Below are positions 7,381 through 11,190 of a stretch of DNA of 11,190 bases, piece by piece. A model generated the notes under the pieces. That model saw only the letters and a program-made list of their open reading frames with translations, made no database searches and was not told the origin of the DNA. Source of the DNA: Planctomycetota bacterium (lineage in GTDB: Bacteria; Planctomycetota; MHYJ01; JACQXL01; JACQZI01). Position 1 is the stretch's first letter, and every line of letters begins with the position of its first letter. A program made the position numbers and the translations under genes. Location of the stretch: NCBI GenBank assembly GCA_016207825.1, contig JACQZI010000035.1, positions 1 through 11,190 on the forward strand. Reading direction: 5' to 3'.

Positions 7381-8727
7381 ATGGATATTTACAGGAATAT
7401 TGACGAGGCAAAATCATCCTCCAAAGGAGCGGTGGAGTGGTCAGGCACAGGGATAAAAGTATTGGACCAGAAAAAACTGCGTGACGGCCTTATTGACCAA
7501 TGGGTCTACAGCGCGGTTTTCAGCCAGGATGCCGCTCTAAAACAATTCCTTTATAAGACAATCAGGGAAACAGCCGAAGCATTGGGTGCCGCGCCTTCAA
7601 GCATACAGTCGCTTTACGAGGCATCGGCAAAAGGCGTCTATAAAAACAAGACTGTCCCGGCGATGAATATCCGCGGCATAACTTACGAAGTCGCCCGTGC
7701 GGCTTTCAGGGCGGCTCTGAAAAATAAGGTCGGCGCATTCATATTTGAAATCGCTAAAAGCGAGATGAAGTATACTATGCAAGACCCGTCTGAATACGCC
7801 GCGGTCATACTGGCCGCCGCCATCAAAGAAGGCTATAAAGGGCCGGTATTCATACAGGGAGACCATTTCCAGTTCGCCTCCAAGAAATTCATGGAAGACC
7901 CCAAAGCCGAAGAAGAAAGCCTAAAGAAACTGATAAAATCAGCTCTCCTGGCGGGCTTTTATAATATTGATATCGACGCCTCAACGCTCGTTAAGCTTTC
8001 ACACGGCACCCTTGAAGAACAACAGGCGAATAACTCCAAGATGACCGCTGAACTGACCAAATTCATCAGGGAAAACCAGCCTAAAGGCGTAACTGTGGCA
8101 ATCGGCGGCGAAATAGGGGAAGTCGGCAAGGAAAACAGCCGCCCCGAAGAACTGCGCGCCTTTATGGGAGGTTATAAAAACCTGCTCCCTAAAGGGATGG
8201 CGGGCATTGCCAAGGTAAGCGTCCAGACCGGCACGCGCCACGGCGGGGTAGTCCTGCCTGACGGCTCGATTGCCAAGGTCAATCTGGACTTTGAAACCTT
8301 AAAAACATTATCCGAACTTGCCAGGCAGGAATTCGGAATGGGCGGGGCAGTCCAGCACGGCGCGTCCACGCTTCCGGATGACGCCTTCAGAAAATTCCCG
8401 GAAATGGGAACGGTCGAGGTACATTTAGCCACCGGATTCCAGAACCTTATTTACGAGCATCCCAAATTCCCGAAAGGACTCTTAACGGAAATAGACGAAT
8501 ACTTGAGGAAAAACGCGGCTGATGAGCGAAAACCCAAGCAGACTGAAGAACAGTTTATTTACACCGTAAGGAAAAAGGGATTCGGCCCGTTTAAGAAACA
8601 AACCTGGGATATCCCTAGGGAAAACCTGGACGCGATAATGGCAACCATGGAAGAGAAATTCACGTTCCTCTTTAAGCAGTTGAATGTAAACGATACGGCG
8701 GATTTGGTTAAGAAAACCATTAAGTAA
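7381..8727 (+). CDS. fba: Class II fructose-bisphosphate aldolase, long divergent form
   Basis: Its probable role is the cleavage or synthesis of fructose 1,6-bisphosphate from dihydroxyacetone phosphate and glyceraldehyde 3-phosphate, using a divalent metal. Class II features appear in order: VPAMNIRG (92-99, like the usual VPAFNV), FIQGDHFQF (157-165, catalytic Asp161 and metal ligand His162), IDIDAST (196-202), GGEIGE (242-247), VQTGTRHGG (281-289, metal ligand His287) and AVQHGAST (323-330, metal ligand His326). These correspond to DH, GEIG, the NVHG or AHG position, and HGGSG of standard enzymes, but the last is altered to HGAST. At 448 residues it is about 100 longer than common class II enzymes, mainly through an N-terminal helical extension (1-90) and a C-terminal tail (375-448). 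Being in an operon with PPi-phosphofructokinase supports the FBP substrate. A related sugar-bisphosphate (tagatose type) is possible. Confidence is high for class II aldolase fold, moderate for exact substrate. Confidence 0.85.
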   Translation: MDIYRNIDEAKSSSKGAVEWSGTGIKVLDQKKLRDGLIDQWVYSAVFSQDAALKQFLYKTIRETAEALGAAPSSIQSLYEASAKGVYKNKTVPAMNIRGITYEVARAAFRAALKNKVGAFIFEIAKSEMKYTMQDPSEYAAVILAAAIKEGYKGPVFIQGDHFQFASKKFMEDPKAEEESLKKLIKSALLAGFYNIDIDASTLVKLSHGTLEEQQANNSKMTAELTKFIRENQPKGVTVAIGGEIGEVGKENSRPEELRAFMGGYKNLLPKGMAGIAKVSVQTGTRHGGVVLPDGSIAKVNLDFETLKTLSELARQEFGMGGAVQHGASTLPDDAFRKFPEMGTVEVHLATGFQNLIYEHPKFPKGLLTEIDEYLRKNAADERKPKQTEEQFIYTVRKKGFGPFKKQTWDIPRENLDAIMATMEEKFTFLFKQLNVNDTADLVKKTIK

Positions 8728-8729
8728 TC

Positions 8730-8862
8730 TAATAGTTGTTTTATTGAACTATTGTTAAGGGGTGTGACAATGGTTCTCCGGAACCGCGGTGTGCCATTGC
8801 CGATAGATAGCCGCTTCGTAATTAACCGATGAACTATTGCACTACTCTCTTCCCTTACCCCT
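8730..8862. other. Structured intergenic region with alternative hairpins
   Basis: This 140-bp gap has no gene. AATAGTT (8731-8737) can pair with AACTATT at 8747-8753 (9-nt loop) or with a second copy at 8832-8838. Those two copies lie in a 9-bp direct repeat, GAACTATTG (8746-8754 and 8831-8839). Further pairs are CAATGG (8768-8773) with CCATTG (8794-8799), the overlapping GGTTC/GAACC (8772-8776 and 8781-8785), and AGGGGT (8758-8763) with ACCCCT (8857-8862). GGTGTG also occurs twice (8761-8766, 8789-8794). It could be an unusual terminator of the aldolase operon, a structured RNA, or a dispersed repeat. No known RNA family is recognised. Confidence 0.4.
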
Positions 8863-8867
8863 AATTA

Positions 8868-8896
8868 TTGACAATATTGTCTCTTGGTTTTATAAT
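8868..8896 (+). promoter_or_regulatory. Perfect consensus sigma-70 promoter of the kinase gene
   Basis: TTGACA (8868-8873), a 17-bp spacer and TATAAT (8891-8896) match the housekeeping sigma consensus at all twelve positions with optimal spacing. The predicted transcription start, about 7 nt after the -10, falls at 8903-8904, which is the ATG of the kinase gene. The mRNA should therefore be leaderless or nearly so. Confidence 0.8.
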
Positions 8897-8903
8897 CATT
8901 TCT

Positions 8904-11063
8904 ATGGCAGATACCAAACTAAAAATCCGTGAATTCAAGTCTCTGGATGAGTTCCGTTTATGGTGGGAAGGGGAGGAAGTGACCGGATTCTGCCAGCGCC
9001 ATCCGGAAAAAGTCGCCCGCTTAAAATCCCACCGCTGGGTTGCTCCATGGATAACCAAGCATACCCAGTCCGAAGGCGAAGAGGTAAAACAACCCGCCGG
9101 CAAGTCGTTCGGCAAATACATCATAGAAAAGAAACTCGGGCAGGGCGGTATGGGCGCGGTTTACCTGGCACACGATACTGTCTTAAAAAGAAAAGTGGCA
9201 CTAAAAGTGATGCTCTTGAAAGGCGCTCAGGCAATCGAGCGCTTTAACCGCGAGGCGCGTGCCTCTGCCAAGCTAAAGCACCCCAATATCATTTCGCTCT
9301 ACGAAGTCGGCACAATTGATAAGTATAACTACTTTACCATGGAGTATATTGACGGAAGTTCTCTGGATAAAATGATAAAAGACAAGGAATTAACCCCTAA
9401 ACGGACTGCCGAGATTATAAAGGATATCGCCAATGCGCTTCATTATGCGCACACTCAGGAAATTGTCCACCGTGATATTAAGCCCGCCAATATCCTGGTA
9501 GATAAACAGGGGAAAGTATATTTAACCGATTTTGGGCTGGCAAAAGAACTTAGCGGAACCGAGCATTCGCTAACCATGACCGGGACGATTATGGGGACAG
9601 CCGATTATATGTCCCCGGAGCAGGCAGAAGGGATTAAGAGGAAGATAGATGCCAGAAGCGATGTCTTTTCGCTTGGCGCAACGCTTTACCACGCCTTAAC
9701 CGGACATACGCCGTTTAAAGGAAAGGAACTCTACCAGATACTGGAAAGCGTAGTGCGCAAAGACCCAATTCCGCCCTGCCGTTATATAAAGAATCTGTCC
9801 AAAGATATCGAGACCATATGCCTTAAATCCATGGAAAAGGAACAGAAAGCCAGATACCAGTCATCCAAGGAATTAGCCGATGATTTAACGCATTATATAA
9901 ACGGAGAAGCAATATCCGCCAGACCAATCGGTTTTATAGGCAGGATATTCCGTAAAGCCAAACAGAATAAGGTTGCCAGCCTATCGATTGCCGGAGTAAT
10001 AGTGATTCTTATTGTTTTGGGTATTATGGCATCGGTCTCATCCTCAAATACCCGTCAAGAAGCTTTAGGTTATTTTAATAAGGCGCAAGGTTTTTATGAT
10101 AAGAAGGACTATAACGAGGCGAAGGTATGGGCAAACAAAGCGCTTACTCTTTTGCCTGATGACGGAGCGATTAAGGATTTAATCAATGAGTGTAATGATG
10201 CCTTGGAAAAGATATCCGAATCCGATAAAGAAACGAAGGTAAACAGGGAAAAGGCTAAATCTATACTTGATAGAATAAATGTGGGCGATCCTTCGACTGA
10301 TGACAAAATAAAGGCCGCCGAGGATGCCCTTGATATTGACCCGTCCTATGGCGATGCCTGGCAGGTTATGGGCTATGCCTATGTGGGAAAAGCCAATGAG
10401 AATGCACAGAATCCGGATAAGTATCGGAAACTAATAGACAAGGCGTTTGAATGTTTTAGCAAGGCAATTGAAAAAAACCTCTCCCTGACCTATTCATATT
10501 ATGAGCGGGCGTTTATTATTGCTTTTATTTATGATAAAACCGAAGAAGCAGTGGCTGATTTTAATAAAGTAATCGAACTTGATCCTGAAAGCCCTCTCGG
10601 ATATTTTGCTCGGGGGACGATTGAGTATTACCATAAGAATTATGATAAAGCCATTGATTACCTTGCCAAGGCAATAAATCTTAAACGTGATTATGCCGAT
10701 GCGCATTTTAATCTTGGTAATGCATATAATAATTTAGGGAATTATAAGAATGCAATAGAGTTTTATAAAGAAACCATCCGCCTTAAGCCTGATTTTGCCA
10801 AGGCGCATTATAATCTTGGGAATGCCTATAGGAGTTTAGGGAATAACGTAAAAGCAATCGAATCATACAAAGAAGCCATTCGCTTCAAGCCTGATTTTGC
10901 CGAGGTGCATTATAATCTTGGGAATGCCTATAGGAATTCAGGAAATAACGTAAAAGCAATAGAATCATACAAAGAAGCTATCCATCTCAAGCCTGCTTAT
11001 GCCGAGGCGCATAGTAATATTGGGGTGGCCTATACCGAGTTGTGGGATGATCTGCTTTGTTGA
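8904..11063 (+). CDS. Membrane Ser/Thr protein kinase (Hanks type) with extracellular TPR array
   Basis: Numbering from the ATG at 8904, the protein has 719 residues. Residues 1-66 form an unnamed N-terminal segment with CQRH (30-33). The kinase domain covers about 69-335: glycine loop GQGGMGAVY (79-87), Lys101 in VALKVM, HRDIKPANIL (189-198, catalytic Asp191), DFG (209-211) and SPE in place of APE (237-239). All catalytic residues are present, so it should be active. One membrane helix lies at about 357-377, which puts the kinase inside and the C-terminus outside. The outer part carries TPR units at about 384-435, 470-560 and 563-719, the last ones being 34-residue repeats with LGNAY cores. 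A TTG at 8868 in the same frame is rejected as the start because it is the -35 box. The final repeat breaks off as TELWDDLLC. TPRs suggest protein binding; the ligand and target are unknown. Confidence 0.93.
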   Translation: MADTKLKIREFKSLDEFRLWWEGEEVTGFCQRHPEKVARLKSHRWVAPWITKHTQSEGEEVKQPAGKSFGKYIIEKKLGQGGMGAVYLAHDTVLKRKVALKVMLLKGAQAIERFNREARASAKLKHPNIISLYEVGTIDKYNYFTMEYIDGSSLDKMIKDKELTPKRTAEIIKDIANALHYAHTQEIVHRDIKPANILVDKQGKVYLTDFGLAKELSGTEHSLTMTGTIMGTADYMSPEQAEGIKRKIDARSDVFSLGATLYHALTGHTPFKGKELYQILESVVRKDPIPPCRYIKNLSKDIETICLKSMEKEQKARYQSSKELADDLTHYINGEAISARPIGFIGRIFRKAKQNKVASLSIAGVIVILIVLGIMASVSSSNTRQEALGYFNKAQGFYDKKDYNEAKVWANKALTLLPDDGAIKDLINECNDALEKISESDKETKVNREKAKSILDRINVGDPSTDDKIKAAEDALDIDPSYGDAWQVMGYAYVGKANENAQNPDKYRKLIDKAFECFSKAIEKNLSLTYSYYERAFIIAFIYDKTEEAVADFNKVIELDPESPLGYFARGTIEYYHKNYDKAIDYLAKAINLKRDYADAHFNLGNAYNNLGNYKNAIEFYKETIRLKPDFAKAHYNLGNAYRSLGNNVKAIESYKEAIRFKPDFAEVHYNLGNAYRNSGNNVKAIESYKEAIHLKPAYAEAHSNIGVAYTELWDDLLC
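10779..11040 (+). repeat. 102-bp tandem repeats encoding TPR units
   Basis: Within the kinase gene, units at 10779-10880 and 10881-10982 are each exactly 102 bp (34 codons) and differ at only about ten positions. A third, more diverged and incomplete unit starts at 10983, and older relatives lie upstream (for example 10677-10778). The DNA-level identity points to recent tandem duplication. Confidence 0.85.
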
Positions 11064-11104
11064 ATAATTATTTTGAGGAGTGATATAAAAGTTAAAGTAA
11101 AACA

Positions 11105-11167
11105 GGGTCATAGACGAAAATACTTGTAGACAACAGTATTTTTATAAGGAGAACCCGTCTATGGCCC
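11105..11167. promoter_or_regulatory. Nested inverted repeat covering the next gene's ribosome binding site and start
   Basis: Left arm 11105-11116 (ends CATAGACG) pairs with right arm 11156-11167 (starts CGTCTATG) over 12 positions, eleven Watson-Crick and one G-U. Inside it AAAATAC (11117-11123) pairs perfectly with GTATTTT (11136-11142) around a 12-nt loop. The right arm contains the ATG at 11161. It could control translation of the next gene, or be a mobile-element end. Confidence 0.45.
11146..11152 (+). promoter_or_regulatory. Ribosome binding site of the truncated downstream gene
   Basis: AAGGAGA ends 8 nt before an ATG at 11161. It lies in the single-stranded gap between the inner and outer stems of the inverted repeat. 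Confidence 0.5.
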
Positions 11168-11190
11168 CTGATTTATTATGTGAATCGGCA
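11161..11190 (+). CDS. Start of an unidentified gene cut by the window end
   Basis: Ten codons are open from the ATG, reading MAPDLLCESA, behind a good ribosome binding site. This is too short to identify a family. The only support is the AAGGAGA site and the placement just after the kinase gene, so the start could still be spurious. Confidence 0.35.
   Translation, partial: MAPDLLCESA

Noticed and set aside
8868-8903. TTG at 8868 as the kinase start
   Set aside because: It is the first three bases of a perfect -35 box and would add a 12-residue hydrophobic stretch encoded by the promoter itself. The ATG at 8904 fits the predicted transcription start.
10677-11040. Regular repeats resembling a CRISPR or satellite array
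   Set aside because: The repeats keep a 102-bp period and reading frame and encode TPR units with LGNAY cores. They are contiguous, with no spacers.

Overview
The window looks like part of the chromosome of a diderm bacterium, most likely a planctomycete or a relative. This is inferred from gene content, not from a marker gene. The supporting signs are a Hanks-type Ser/Thr kinase with an N-terminal kinase domain, one membrane helix and an extracellular TPR array, a rhomboid protease fused to TPR-like and unnamed C-terminal domains, an ATP-type and a PPi-type phosphofructokinase side by side, an unusually long PurH, and an outer-membrane beta-barrel protein. Base composition is moderate, with an AT-richer TPR end of the kinase gene. 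No rRNA, tRNA, CRISPR array or recognisable insertion sequence was seen.

Layout: (1) 1-387 holds the broken 3' end of a DUF985-type cupin gene (137-286) and then a promoter and ribosome binding site for purH. (2) 388-2872 is purH followed one base later by a small beta-barrel outer-membrane protein. (3) 3003-4895, on the minus strand, is the rhomboid protease, convergent with the barrel gene. (4) A 160-bp divergent region (4896-5055) carries back-to-back promoters for the rhomboid gene and the ATP-type phosphofructokinase (5056-6018). (5) The PPi-type phosphofructokinase (6127-7368) has its own promoter and is followed 12 bp later by a divergent class II fructose-bisphosphate aldolase (7381-8727). 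(6) 8728-8867 is a structured intergenic stretch. (7) 8904-11063 is the Ser/Thr kinase-TPR gene. (8) 11064-11190 holds a large imperfect inverted repeat around the ribosome binding site and start codon of a further gene that runs off the window.

How the genes fit together: the two phosphofructokinases and the aldolase cover two consecutive steps of glycolysis, fructose 6-phosphate to fructose 1,6-bisphosphate to triose phosphates. The PPi-type enzyme is reversible and is the one co-transcribed with the aldolase. PurH makes IMP, the last step of de novo purine synthesis. The kinase and the rhomboid protease are membrane-associated signalling or processing proteins with no obvious link to the metabolic genes.

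The most striking non-coding signal is the promoter architecture. The kinase gene is preceded by a perfect TTGACA-17-TATAAT promoter whose predicted start site falls on the ATG, so the mRNA should be leaderless. Both phosphofructokinase genes have good sigma-70-like promoters predicting leaders of only about 5 to 11 nt without a usable Shine-Dalgarno. purH, the rhomboid gene and the operon-internal aldolase have ordinary Shine-Dalgarno sequences. No wholly new system is evident. The items most worth checking are the leaderless genes, the aldolase subfamily, the rhomboid C-terminal module, and the two structured intergenic regions.
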